Of a DNA stretch of 64,000 nucleotides, positions 43,376-52,045 are shown piece by piece. Positions within the stretch are counted from its first letter, which is position 1. Each line of letters starts with the position of its first letter. The notes beneath the pieces are model-generated. The model was given only the letters and a program-made list of their open reading frames with translations. It made no database searches and was not told the origin of the DNA. Position numbers and translations under genes: made by a program. Source of the DNA: Yanghanlia caeni (lineage in GTDB: Bacteria > Pseudomonadota > Gammaproteobacteria > Burkholderiales > Burkholderiaceae_B); contig JAUZQE010000012.1 of the NCBI GenBank assembly GCA_030733815.1, positions 26,670-90,669 on the forward strand, in the 5' to 3' direction.

Positions 43376-44347
43376 CTACTGTTCCATTTCCTTCGCGAGC
43401 TCCTTGTAGATCTCGCGATCGGCGACAATGCGCTTTTCCCATTCGTCGCCGGGCAGGAATGAAAGGAACGGAGCATCGGCGCTCGCCGCCTTGATGTATT
43501 CCGGGTCTGCCATGGCCGCCTTTATGGCGTTTTGCAGACGCTCCACGATCTCGGCGGGTGCGCCCTTGGGCATTGCAAAGCCACGCTCGGCGGTCATCTC
43601 GACGTTGAAGCCGCTCTCGAAAGTCGTGGGCAGATCGGGCAGCGAAGCGATGCGCTCACGCGTGAACTGGGCGATCAGACGCATCGGGCGGGCTTCGTTG
43701 GCGATGTTCTGTACTTCCGATGCCGCCACGAAGCCAATATCGAGGTGACCGCCGGCCAGTGCCAGACGTTGTTCGGCCGTGCCCTTGTACGGAATGGCGT
43801 TGAACTGAATGCCGGCCACCTGTTCGTACTGCTTCATGGCCAGGTGCCCGTTGGTGCCCAGCCCGTTGTGGCCCGCCGATACGCTTTCCGGCGACTTCTT
43901 GAGTTCGGCATTCACCTTTTCAAGCGTGGAAAGATGCTCGTTTTCCTGTCGCGTCACCATAACGGAAGGGTCACTCACCACGCGGCCCAGCAGCTGGATT
44001 TTTTCGGGGTCGTACTGGGTCTTGCGGTACATGGGCAGGAAGAAGTAGCCCGGCAGGTTCACGATTCCGATGGTGTAACCGTCGGGCCGTGCCGCCTGAA
44101 CGTGCCCCACCGCCAGCTCGCCCGATGCGCCCGTTTTGTTGATGACCGCCAGTTGAGCCTTGCCGCCCAGATGCTTGGCAATGAACGGCGCAATGGTGCG
44201 CGCCATCATGTCGGTCGTGCCGCCGGCAGCGTAACCCACGTACACTTCGATCACCCTGTCGTCGGGCCAGGCGGCGTTCGCCGTTTGTGCAAAGCCCAGG
44301 GCCATCGTCAGGGCGGCCAGTTGACCCAGTTTGAAAATGCGCTTCAT
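43376..44347 (-). CDS. Bug/TctC family periplasmic solute receptor
   Basis: A 323-residue receptor with a clear signal peptide (to about residue 25, ALGFAQTANAA). The mature start DRVIEVYVGYAAGGTTDMMARTIAPFI is standard for Bug proteins, with GHNGLGTNGHLAMKQYEQ and IPYKGTAEQRLALAGGHLDIG later. Bug receptors bind carboxylates through a loop with two water-bridged contacts. The TctA/TctB membrane partners are not nearby, which is common. It lies inside the phyH-CoA-transferase operon, so the ligand may be the pathway substrate. Confidence 0.93.
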   Translation of the reverse strand: MKRIFKLGQLAALTMALGFAQTANAAWPDDRVIEVYVGYAAGGTTDMMARTIAPFIAKHLGGKAQLAVINKTGASGELAVGHVQAARPDGYTIGIVNLPGYFFLPMYRKTQYDPEKIQLLGRVVSDPSVMVTRQENEHLSTLEKVNAELKKSPESVSAGHNGLGTNGHLAMKQYEQVAGIQFNAIPYKGTAEQRLALAGGHLDIGFVAASEVQNIANEARPMRLIAQFTRERIASLPDLPTTFESGFNVEMTAERGFAMPKGAPAEIVERLQNAIKAAMADPEYIKAASADAPFLSFLPGDEWEKRIVADREIYKELAKEMEQ

Positions 44348-44426
44348 TTCTTCTCCTGTTTCATTTTTCTTATGCGGGGTCGGACGGCGCTCGGCCCTAC
44401 CACCCCCTCCGAATCAATGCAATGAA

Positions 44427-45344
44427 TCAATACGCCTGCGTTTCAGCCTTACGCCGTTCATCCTGGCGCTTCTGATAGATCCAGGGCGTTGCGTAGCCGG
44501 TACGCCCCCAGTCGGGCGGCAGCTCGCACGGCCGTGGGTCGAAGCTGGCAAATTGTGCCGGTTTGCCGCGCACGATCTCGCCCTGGTACCGGCTCTGGAT
44601 CGGGCTTGCGGTGTAGGGAAACGAGTCGGCCGACGAATATACCGGCAAAAGCAGCATGCGCGGATCGTCGGAAAGGTTCTGCGATGAACCGTGGATCGTG
44701 CGGCAGTTCAGCAAAATGGTGGTGCCGGGCCCACCGGTGGGCCGGTCGACGATGTCTTCGGTGATCCATGTCGCTTCTTCGTCGGAAATGCGCACGACGA
44801 AGTCGCCGTGCTCGTCGTACATCGAGTAAAGCGGGCCTTCATGCGAGCCGGGAACGAATGACAGCGGACCTTGATCCGGGCGGCAACCATGTAGGTAAAC
44901 GCCCACCGTCACGGGGCTGTAATCCGTATGCGGCCAGGCGGGAATATCCTGATGCCACTTGAACCCGCGGCTGCTCTTGCCTGACTTCACGTTGAACTTG
45001 GCATGGTGAAACTTGACATCAGGGCCGACAACGTCCGCCACCAAATCCACCATGACGTCGGACCGAATGAAATCCCAGATGACCGGATGATGGTCCTGTG
45101 GGCTCGTGACACGATGCAGCCGCGGCGTTTCGGCGCTATGACCCTCGTCGAGCGTGTAGACGCCGTCAGACTGAGTGACCTTGCGGCTGCCTTCGATCAG
45201 ATCATCTGCGGCAGCAACAAGCTTTGCGAGCCATTCGGCCGGCACATAGTCGGGCAAGACCAGGTAGCCGTCGCGAAAGTAGCGCAAACGCTGCTCGTGA
45301 GTCAGCACGTTAAGCGGGTGTCGCATCACATCTTCTGGTTTCAT
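44427..45344 (-). CDS. Phytanoyl-CoA dioxygenase (PhyH) family hydroxylase
   Basis: A 305-residue Fe(II)/2-oxoglutarate-dependent oxygenase. The first iron ligands are His and Asp in FKWHQDIPAWPHTDY, the distal His is in NCRTIHGSSQNLS, and an Arg for 2-oxoglutarate lies about ten residues later (DDPRMLLL). The N-terminal YFRDGYLVLPDYV is typical of PhyH proteins. The start is MKPEDVMRH behind GGAGACAGAG. It is the first gene of a six-gene catabolic operon ending at the crotonase, and would hydroxylate the substrate. It has its own promoter with the three-block motif. Confidence 0.9.
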   Translation of the reverse strand: MKPEDVMRHPLNVLTHEQRLRYFRDGYLVLPDYVPAEWLAKLVAAADDLIEGSRKVTQSDGVYTLDEGHSAETPRLHRVTSPQDHHPVIWDFIRSDVMVDLVADVVGPDVKFHHAKFNVKSGKSSRGFKWHQDIPAWPHTDYSPVTVGVYLHGCRPDQGPLSFVPGSHEGPLYSMYDEHGDFVVRISDEEATWITEDIVDRPTGGPGTTILLNCRTIHGSSQNLSDDPRMLLLPVYSSADSFPYTASPIQSRYQGEIVRGKPAQFASFDPRPCELPPDWGRTGYATPWIYQKRQDERRKAETQAY

Positions 45345-45400
45345 CTCTGTCTCCTGTGTTGGCCAGTTCAATCCTGGTCGACTTATGGTGTGAGAGACAG

Positions 45401-45465
45401 GATAGGCGGATCTGAATTGCCAGAAAAGCGATATTTTTTAACGTGCTTAGTGTCGAAAAACGAAT
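45401..45465 (-). promoter_or_regulatory. Three-block promoter motif upstream of the PhyH operon
   Basis: On the plus strand it reads GATAGGCG, 21 bases, GATATTTTTT, 19 bases, AACGAAT. The same three blocks with the same spacing occur at 50354-50418. Read leftward it contains a possible -10 (TATCCT) and an A-tract plus ATTCGTT upstream, where a LysR activator would bind. It is 57 bases before the PhyH start. The rest of the 209-base gap 45345-45553 shows nothing further. Confidence 0.7.
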
Positions 45466-45553
45466 CTATTGACGCGCGTGTGGCGGGCATGTACGCGGCG
45501 GCGGACCGCCCGAGTCCGGGGGGCAAACGCCGTGATGGGTTGTTCAGTGCACC

Positions 45554-46465
45554 TTATGTCCAGAGCTCGTTCGGAATCGAAAAATCGATGCCCGGCAGCA
45601 GCAGCTTGCGCATGACCCGTACCATGGGCCGCGGGTCATCCTTGAGCCAGATGAAGCTGTAGGTGAGATCGGGCAGTGGTGGCGTGCTTTCAAGCGCTAC
45701 GAGACGGCCACTCTGAAGTAACGGCTGCACGTAAGATTCGGGCAGGAAGCTGATGCCCATGTTGGCCACGGTGAGCCCGGTGATCGCGGTCAGACTGTTA
45801 CAGACGATCGCCCGCCGCACTTTCAGGTTATGTGTGGCCAGCCAGCCGTTGAAGGCGGCCGCAAGGCCCGAGTCGGGTGGGTGGGTCAGCACGTTCATGC
45901 GGCTGAAATCCTCGGCCGTGAGCGTGCGGCGCTCGAGGCCCAGCCGTGGCGACGCCACCCACGAAAACTTCACCTTTGCGACCGGTTCTTCATTGATCGA
46001 GGCGTTGATCGGCACGCCGGCTATCACCGCAAAGTCGATCTCGCCTCTGAGCACGAGGCGCTCGAGTTCGCGCGTGAGACAGATCTGCGGCTCCAGCATC
46101 AGCTGCGGATGCCGGGCGCGAATGCGATCGATGGCATGAGGCAGCCACGTCGATGCCGACAACTCGCTAAGGCCAAAGCGACACACGCCGGTGAGCGGGC
46201 GATCGTCGTCGGAATCCTGCAGGCTTTGTGGAATCGACTTGGCCAGGTCGAGCATCGCCCTGCATTGCGGCACCAGCCGCTCGCCTGCCTCGGTAAGGCC
46301 CGCCTTCTTGCGGCTGCGATCAAACAGCCGGCAGCCGAGGTAGTCTTCGAGTTCGGCAATGCGCTTCGACAGCGTGGACTGCGTGATGTGCAGGCGTTCG
46401 GCCGCGATCGCGAAGCTGCCGAGCGTTGCCGCCCAATAGAAAGCCTCGAGCTGCTTGAGGGTCAT
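45554..46465 (-). CDS. LysR-type transcriptional regulator of the catabolic cluster
   Basis: A 303-residue LysR protein. The helix-turn-helix is MTLKQLEAFYWAATLGSFAIAAERLHITQSTLSKRI (in part), followed by a two-lobe effector domain. The gene is the last of the TRAP/SMP-30 unit (30 bases after the SMP-30 stop) and sits directly before the PhyH operon promoter. It is the obvious candidate for binding the shared motif in front of both units, by position only. Confidence 0.92.
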   Translation of the reverse strand: MTLKQLEAFYWAATLGSFAIAAERLHITQSTLSKRIAELEDYLGCRLFDRSRKKAGLTEAGERLVPQCRAMLDLAKSIPQSLQDSDDDRPLTGVCRFGLSELSASTWLPHAIDRIRARHPQLMLEPQICLTRELERLVLRGEIDFAVIAGVPINASINEEPVAKVKFSWVASPRLGLERRTLTAEDFSRMNVLTHPPDSGLAAAFNGWLATHNLKVRRAIVCNSLTAITGLTVANMGISFLPESYVQPLLQSGRLVALESTPPLPDLTYSFIWLKDDPRPMVRVMRKLLLPGIDFSIPNELWT

Positions 46466-46495
46466 TGTGCTGGTTGCCCTTTAACTGTGCGGCAT

Positions 46496-47383
46496 TCAGC
46501 GTGGAAGGCGTGCTCGCAGAATACTGCCGCTATCGGAGTCGGTTATATATAACAGACTTTCGTCGGACGGATCATAGGCACAATTGGTGGTCATGCGGCC
46601 GCGGCAGGTGCGAATGCGATACAGCGGTTCTCCCCAGGGGCTGAAGATCCATGTGATGCCCAGGCCGGGGTGACACACGGCCAGATTGCCTGCCGAATCG
46701 CGCGCGAGCCCGTCGGGGCCCACACCGCCGGAAAGATTGATGTAGGCACCCACCTTCGACGTGCTGCCATCGAGCAGAAGGGGTAGACGCCACACCTGAT
46801 TGGCGCGGGTCACGGCCACCAGCACGTGTTCCTGCTGCGGGTCGAGCACGATCCCGTTGGGGCTCGGGATGTCGCTCAAAAGGCAATCGAGCCGGCCTTG
46901 CGGCGAGAGCCGGTACACCTTGCCGGAGGGATCCTGCAGGCCCGACTGGCCCTGATCCGTGAAGTAGATATCGCCATTGTCGGCAATATGCAGGTCGTTC
47001 AGACCCTTGAAGCGCTCGAGCAGCGGCCGGTCGAAGTACGTGGACACCTCTGCGGTGACAAGATTCAGCCGCACCAGCCCCAGCTTGTGATCGGCGATCA
47101 GTGCGACGCCTTCTTCCACGATTTTCATGCCGTTGGGTTCGCCGTCGTATTCCGCGACCAGGTCGACTTCGCCGGATGGTTTCGCCTTGAAGATACGTCC
47201 ATACGGAATGTCGGTGAAATACAGGTTGCCTGCCGCATCGAAGCACGGCCCTTCCAGAAAGCTGTGCGTCTTGAAGCCACGGCGTTGCACGATCAGCCAC
47301 TCGGCCGTGGTGTCCTTCTTGCGCCACTTCTCGGGCAGCTCGGCGAAGACCTCGGTCTGTAATTCAATCGGTTGGTCCAGCAT
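46496..47383 (-). CDS. SMP-30/gluconolactonase family lactonase
   Basis: A 295-residue six-bladed beta-propeller of the SMP-30/LRE family. Metal-ligand regions are recognisable: FLEGPCFDAAGNLYFTD with the conserved Glu, GLNDLHIADNGDIYFTD and IPSPNGIVLDPQQEHVLVA with the conserved Asn, and a late Asp in DGLARDSAGNLAV. These enzymes hydrolyse lactones of sugars and related acids. Encoded 22 bases after the TRAP permease, so it probably opens a lactone that is the substrate or an intermediate. Confidence 0.9.
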   Translation of the reverse strand: MLDQPIELQTEVFAELPEKWRKKDTTAEWLIVQRRGFKTHSFLEGPCFDAAGNLYFTDIPYGRIFKAKPSGEVDLVAEYDGEPNGMKIVEEGVALIADHKLGLVRLNLVTAEVSTYFDRPLLERFKGLNDLHIADNGDIYFTDQGQSGLQDPSGKVYRLSPQGRLDCLLSDIPSPNGIVLDPQQEHVLVAVTRANQVWRLPLLLDGSTSKVGAYINLSGGVGPDGLARDSAGNLAVCHPGLGITWIFSPWGEPLYRIRTCRGRMTTNCAYDPSDESLLYITDSDSGSILRARLPR

Positions 47384-47405
47384 TTATTCAGCCTCGTTTG
47401 CAACG

Positions 47406-48704
47406 TCACATTCTGCCCGGTATCCACAGTGCGAGATCCGGGTACATGATGAGCAGCGCGATCAGCACATACAGCAGTGCACAGAAGGGCAGCGATCCCT
47501 TGATGATGCTGAACAGGCTGCTGCGCGAGATGCTGCGCACCACGAACAGGTTCAACCCCGCCGGCGGCGTGATCTGCCCCAGTTCGATGAGAATCACGAC
47601 CAGCACGCCAAACCACAAAAGATCAAACCCATACGCCATCATGATGGGCGCAAGCACCGGAATGGTGATGACCATCATGCCGATGCTGTCCATAAGCATG
47701 CCCAGCACGGTATACACAAGAATGATGAGCAGCAACAGCTGCAGCTGTGTGAGTTCCCATGATTCGAGTACGTCGGCCAGCTCGTCCGTCAGCCCGACCA
47801 TGCCCACTGCATACGAAAACAGGTAGGCCGAATACACGATGAACAGGATCGTGGCGCTGACCTGCACGGTCTTTGAAAGCGCCAGCCGGAAGCGTTGCCA
47901 GTCGAGCGTGCCCCATATTTTTGCCACCACGAATGCCAGGCACGCCCCTACGGCAGCGGCTTCCGTGGGCGTGGCGAAGCCCAGGTAGAGCGAACCCATC
48001 ACCAGAAGAATCAGGCTCGTGAATGGAAACAGGTCGGCCAGTACCTGGCGCACCGGCAAACCACCCGGCTCATCGGACTCCCCTTTCGGGGCCAGTGCGG
48101 GGCTCACCATGCAGCGGATACCCACGTACGCCATGAAAAGCACCACCAGAACCAGACCGGGCAACACCCCCGCCATGAAGAGCTTGGAGATCGACGTGTC
48201 GGTAAACATGCCGTAAATGATGAAGGCGATGCTCGGGGGGATGAGAATGCCCAGCGTTCCCCCCGCCACGATCGTGCCCGTGGCCAGCTGTTCGTCGTAG
48301 CGTCGCTGCTCAAGCTGCGGCAGCGCGATTGAACCGATGGCGGCAGCCGTGGCTACCGACGAACCGCTGATCGCCGAAAACATGGCGCAGCCGGCCACAT
48401 TGGTCTGCAGCAGACCGCCCGGCAAGAATCGCACCAGGTGATTCAGGCCCCGATACACGCGCTGGCTCAAGCCGCTGACCAGCATGAACTCGGCCATGAG
48501 TACGAACAGCGGAATGGCCGTGAGAATGAAGCTGTAGGTACTGCCCCACGACACCAGGCCCAGGCCGTTGAATCCGGCCACACCACTGGCGATGTATATG
48601 TAGAGCACCGCTGCAATTGCGATCGCAAAGGGAATCCACATGCCGCCCATCAGCAGCACCAGAAATATGAGCGACACGAGGCTCATCTGCGCCACTTCAC
48701 TCAT
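47406..48704 (-). CDS. dctM: TRAP transporter large permease (DctM)
   Basis: A 432-residue membrane protein with about 12 helices and the DctM repeats: FALMAEFMLVSG-like segment (IPLFVLMAEFMLVSGL), FSAISGSSVATAAAIGSIALP, GTLGILIPPSIAFIIYG and, in the second half, GMLMDSIGMMVITIPV and ITPPAGLNLFVV. It forms the sodium-driven translocation channel of a TRAP system. It overlaps the small permease gene by ATGA. Confidence 0.95.
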   Translation of the reverse strand: MSEVAQMSLVSLIFLVLLMGGMWIPFAIAIAAVLYIYIASGVAGFNGLGLVSWGSTYSFILTAIPLFVLMAEFMLVSGLSQRVYRGLNHLVRFLPGGLLQTNVAGCAMFSAISGSSVATAAAIGSIALPQLEQRRYDEQLATGTIVAGGTLGILIPPSIAFIIYGMFTDTSISKLFMAGVLPGLVLVVLFMAYVGIRCMVSPALAPKGESDEPGGLPVRQVLADLFPFTSLILLVMGSLYLGFATPTEAAAVGACLAFVVAKIWGTLDWQRFRLALSKTVQVSATILFIVYSAYLFSYAVGMVGLTDELADVLESWELTQLQLLLLIILVYTVLGMLMDSIGMMVITIPVLAPIMMAYGFDLLWFGVLVVILIELGQITPPAGLNLFVVRSISRSSLFSIIKGSLPFCALLYVLIALLIMYPDLALWIPGRM

Positions 48705-49234
48705 CGTCCTTCTCCCTTTTGAAGCAACGTGATCCCGCGGCAGATCTGCACCAGCAGCACGATCATGACACTGGACATGCCCACGACCATCACTATTTGC
48801 GGCAGATACAAGGGCGTACCCAGCACGGTGGGTGCATTGATGCCCCGCTGCCAGGATTCCCTGACGAGGCCAATGAGCTGCCAGTTCAGCAATGCGGCCA
48901 CGGCCAGCGACATTGCGTTGAACAGCAGCATGAGCCAGGTCTGCCCGCGCAGGCGCAGCCGGCTCATGACGAACTCGACCCTGAACAGCGACCCTTCCGC
49001 AAGGGTGATCGGCATGCCCAGAAAGACGACGGCCACCAGCAGGTAGCCGCCGATCTCTTCGGTAATGTGCAGGGAAAAGCCGAACACCGACCTGCAGACC
49101 ACCTCGGTGGTGACCAGCAGGGCCATGATCACCACCGCGACCTCCAGGGCGATCTGCTGCAGGCGCAGGTACCCACGCAGGCCGCCCTGATACGAGTCGA
49201 TGCCCTGCCCGACGGGTGTGGACTGATGCGACAT
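48701..49234 (-). CDS. dctQ: TRAP transporter small permease (DctQ)
   Basis: A 177-residue protein with four membrane helices. The DctQ pattern is visible in RSVFGFSLHITEEIGGYLLVAVVFLGMPITLAEGSLFRVEFV (in part), including the conserved EE pair. It partners the large permease encoded next, with which it overlaps by four bases, and follows the receptor gene by 19 bases. Confidence 0.92.
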   Translation of the reverse strand: MSHQSTPVGQGIDSYQGGLRGYLRLQQIALEVAVVIMALLVTTEVVCRSVFGFSLHITEEIGGYLLVAVVFLGMPITLAEGSLFRVEFVMSRLRLRGQTWLMLLFNAMSLAVAALLNWQLIGLVRESWQRGINAPTVLGTPLYLPQIVMVVGMSSVMIVLLVQICRGITLLQKGEGR

Positions 49235-49253
49235 GATGCGCCCTTCCAGAAGA

Positions 49254-50231
49254 TCAGCGGTTCAGCGCAGCACGCACCTTGGCGAGTGCCTCGACGGCAA
49301 CCGGACCGCGCTCCTTCGCCCACTGATCCCAGAATGGGGTCACGATCTCGATTGCCTTTTCGATCGTTTCCTGATCGGGCAGCGTGACCACCATGCCGTT
49401 CTTGCGAAAGCCTTCCGTCAGGTCATCCTCTTCCGACAACAGACGATGCGTGGTGGTGGGCGCGAGTTCCGCCACCGTCTTGCGGATCTTCTCCTGCAAT
49501 GCCGGGTCGAGCGCCTCGAACGCCTTCTTGTTGACCACGTACAGGCCGTCGAAGTAATTCACCGGCAGGCGATAGTTATACTTGAACATGTCCTGCCAGA
49601 GCTTGCCGCCCCCGGCACTGGCGGTCAGTGCACCATCGACGGCACCCGATTGCAGCGCAGGGGCCACCTCGGGCGTACCCATCGTCACCGGCACGCCGTT
49701 ATAGCGCTGCACGATGTCGGCCTGCTCCGGCGAAGTCACACGGATCTTCTGGCCCGAGACGTCGGCCGTGCTCTCGATCTTCTTGGCCGAATAGAACGAC
49801 TGGTGCGCGTACAGGTAGCGGCCCAGCACGATCACGCCCTGCTCCTCGAACTCCTTGTTCATGTAGGGCTCGAGAACCTTTACCGCAGTTTCGTATTCCT
49901 CGGGGGTGTGCAGCAGCATGGGCAGGCGCAGGATGCCCGGAATGGTGACATTACCCAGAAAGAAGCCATCGTCGGCAAACTGGATCGTGCCATTGCCCAC
50001 GGCTTGGGTGATGTTGGACGCCTGAATCGGCAGGGAGCCGCCCAGTCGCACCCGGAACTTGATCTCGCCCTCGCTCACTTCTTCGATCGCATTCAGAATC
50101 TTGCGAAAGTTCTGAACGTTCGCCATGCTGTCGGACGGACCGTAGTTATAGGCTGTCCAGGTTGCAGCGGCGGCGGGCGTCGCCAACAGGGTGGCCGCCA
50201 CCAACGCAGCGGCCATGCACGTGCTTTTCAT
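49254..50231 (-). CDS. dctP: TRAP transporter solute receptor (DctP)
   Basis: A 325-residue periplasmic binding protein with a signal peptide (ATLLATPAAAA). The ligand-binding Arg lies in the family segment SGQKIRVTSPEQADIVQRYNG, and GTPEVAPALQSGAVDGA is the standard DctP motif; the Arg normally grips a carboxylate. It is the first gene of the TRAP/SMP-30/LysR unit and sits behind the second copy of the three-block promoter motif. The cluster thus has two receptors, this one and a Bug protein. Confidence 0.94.
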   Translation of the reverse strand: MKSTCMAAALVAATLLATPAAAATWTAYNYGPSDSMANVQNFRKILNAIEEVSEGEIKFRVRLGGSLPIQASNITQAVGNGTIQFADDGFFLGNVTIPGILRLPMLLHTPEEYETAVKVLEPYMNKEFEEQGVIVLGRYLYAHQSFYSAKKIESTADVSGQKIRVTSPEQADIVQRYNGVPVTMGTPEVAPALQSGAVDGALTASAGGGKLWQDMFKYNYRLPVNYFDGLYVVNKKAFEALDPALQEKIRKTVAELAPTTTHRLLSEEDDLTEGFRKNGMVVTLPDQETIEKAIEIVTPFWDQWAKERGPVAVEALAKVRAALNR

Positions 50232-50353
50232 CTTTGTCTCCTCGACGACCGGAAACGCAAGCGCCCCACATGGTGCACGGCGGGCGTCGCTTAGACGCCA
50301 GACGCCTCAGGGCAACCGGTTACCGGTTCTTTAATTATGAGCGTACAAAGTAT

Positions 50354-50418
50354 GATAGGCGCACTGGCAGCTGCGAAAAAGTGATATTTTTTCGCCTCAA
50401 CAATTGAACAAAACGAAT
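50354..50418 (-). promoter_or_regulatory. Three-block promoter motif upstream of the TRAP operon
   Basis: GATAGGCG, 21 bases, GATATTTTTT, 19 bases, AACGAAT on the plus strand, exactly as at 45401-45465. Read leftward it offers TATCAT as a -10. It is 123 bases before the dctP start. Sequences between the blocks differ, so only the blocks and their spacing are conserved. The remaining gap 50232-50446 contains a short ACCGGTTACCGGT repeat and nothing else I can name. Confidence 0.7.
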
Positions 50419-50446
50419 GTTAATGCAGTACCTTAGGGTGCGCAGC

Positions 50447-51241
50447 TCAGTCTTCCCGCTCGAAGCGGTCGAGATCGAAGTAGCGCGACGTACCCGAGGC
50501 GGGTTCGGCCCTTTTCTTCTGCGGTTCCGCAGCGAGGCGCCCCTCACGCTGGGCCTGAGTGCGATCGGCCAGCCGGTCGAGTTCATCTGCCAGCTGGGTA
50601 TGACGACGTTCCCGCGCCCAGTCGGATGCCGTGAGCTTCTGCAGGTTGACGGCTGTGGCGTCGGCACCGGCGTCGAGCAGCAGCTGGACGGTTTCACGAT
50701 TGCCGGAGTACGCCGCCATCATCAAAGGTGTCGTGCCGTCGGGCGCCGGCGCGTTGACGATTGCCCCAACGTCGAGCAGCATGCGTGCGGTCTCGGTCTG
50801 ACCCTTTGAAGCCGCATAATGCAGGGGCGTCCAGCCCAGCTTGTTGACCTGGGCGCCACGCGCGATCAGGTCGTGCGCCCGCTCCGTTTCACCCAGCAGC
50901 GCAAGGTACATCAAGGCCGTCTCGCCATGCTTGTTCTGCTGTTCGATATCGATGCGCCGGTGCGCCAGCAGAGCGTCGTACACCTTCCACGAGTCGCTGC
51001 GAATCGCCAGCATCAGACTGGGAAGGCCTTCGGGGTCGACTTCGTTGGGGTCGGCACCGCGCGCCAGGTTATGGCGCACGTCGGACACACGATCGTTGAC
51101 GATATCGTTCCACCACGTTGCGGGTGGCGCCGCATGCACCGAGGCACACAGCACCAGGGCGCCCAGGCCCGTGGCGACTGCAGCGTGCAGGCGCGAGCGT
51201 CTTGTATGGAGGGAAAGCATGGCACGACGTTCGGTTGACAT
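50447..51241 (-). CDS. Periplasmic ankyrin-repeat protein
   Basis: A 264-residue protein with a signal peptide (AAVATGLGALVLCASVHA) and four or five ankyrin repeats at about residues 45-205 (NKHGETALMYLALLGETERAHDLIARGA, GWTPLHYAASKGQTETARMLLDVGA, GTTPLMMAAYSGNRETVQLLLDAGA are the clearest; given in part). A charged tail follows (QREGRLAAEPQKKRAEPA). The gene starts nine bases after tatD, so it closes the mltG-tmk-holB-tatD unit. The start is at 51241 or at a second Met seven codons later. The function is unknown beyond protein binding. Confidence 0.85.
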   Translation of the reverse strand: MSTERRAMLSLHTRRSRLHAAVATGLGALVLCASVHAAPPATWWNDIVNDRVSDVRHNLARGADPNEVDPEGLPSLMLAIRSDSWKVYDALLAHRRIDIEQQNKHGETALMYLALLGETERAHDLIARGAQVNKLGWTPLHYAASKGQTETARMLLDVGAIVNAPAPDGTTPLMMAAYSGNRETVQLLLDAGADATAVNLQKLTASDWARERRHTQLADELDRLADRTQAQREGRLAAEPQKKRAEPASGTSRYFDLDRFERED

Positions 51242-51249
51242 GACTGGCC

Positions 51250-52032
51250 TCAGGTAGACACGGCCGTGGCGGCCTTGCTGAACAACTTGAAAAAATTGGC
51301 GGTGGTGTGCGCCTCGACCTCCTCCAGCGCAATGCCCCGCAGATCGGCAATTTTTTGCGCCACATGCGGCACTTTGGATGGATCGTTGCGCTTGCCGCGA
51401 AACGGAACCGGCGCAAGATACGGTGCGTCGGTCTCGATCAGCATGCGCTCCAGCGGCACACGGCATGCCACCTCCTGCAAGGCAGTGGCATTGCGAAACG
51501 TGACGATGCCCGAAAACGAAATGTAGAAGCCCAATTCCATGGCCGCCTGCGCAACGTCCCAGGTTTCGGTAAAGCAGTGCATCACCCCGCCGGCGGCATC
51601 GGCCCCTTCTTGCGCCATGATATCGAGCGTGTCGCGTGCGGCCGAGCGTGTATGGATGATGAGCGGCAGGCCGCATTGGCGGCTGGCCCGGATATGCACC
51701 CGAAAGCGTTCGCGCTGCCAGTCGAACGGTTCGCTGCCCCGGTAATAATCGAGCCCCGTTTCCCCGATCGCCACGATTTTCGGGTCGGCGGCGGCCTGCA
51801 CCAGGTCTTCGACCGTGGGCTCTTCGGTGTCAGGGTAATCGGGATGCACCCCGACCGAAGCAAAGAGGTTGTCGTGGGGTGCCACGAGCTCACGAATACG
51901 CGCCCATTCGGGTTTGCTTACCGCCACGACCAGTGCATGGCTGACGCGGTTGCGCGCCATATCGTCGAGGATCTGCGGCACGTCCGGGGCGAGCTCTGGA
52001 AAGTCGAGATGGCAGTGTGAATCAACAAACAT
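51250..52032 (-). CDS. tatD: TatD family metal-dependent DNase/hydrolase
   Basis: A 260-residue TIM-barrel hydrolase. Metal ligands are His6 and His8 in DSHCHLDF, Glu in VAIGETGLDYY, His in LIIHTRSA, His in GGVMHCFTET and Asp in IETDAPYLAPVP. TatD proteins are 3'-5' exonucleases with roles in DNA repair. It is in the conserved block with holB and tmk, 13 bases after holB. Confidence 0.95.
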   Translation of the reverse strand: MFVDSHCHLDFPELAPDVPQILDDMARNRVSHALVVAVSKPEWARIRELVAPHDNLFASVGVHPDYPDTEEPTVEDLVQAAADPKIVAIGETGLDYYRGSEPFDWQRERFRVHIRASRQCGLPLIIHTRSAARDTLDIMAQEGADAAGGVMHCFTETWDVAQAAMELGFYISFSGIVTFRNATALQEVACRVPLERMLIETDAPYLAPVPFRGKRNDPSKVPHVAQKIADLRGIALEEVEAHTTANFFKLFSKAATAVST

Positions 52033-52045
52033 GATATTCCGTAGT

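Noticed and set aside
50447..51676. 409-residue ankyrin protein starting inside tatD
   Set aside because: The first 145 codons are another frame of tatD. A proper signal peptide begins at 51241.
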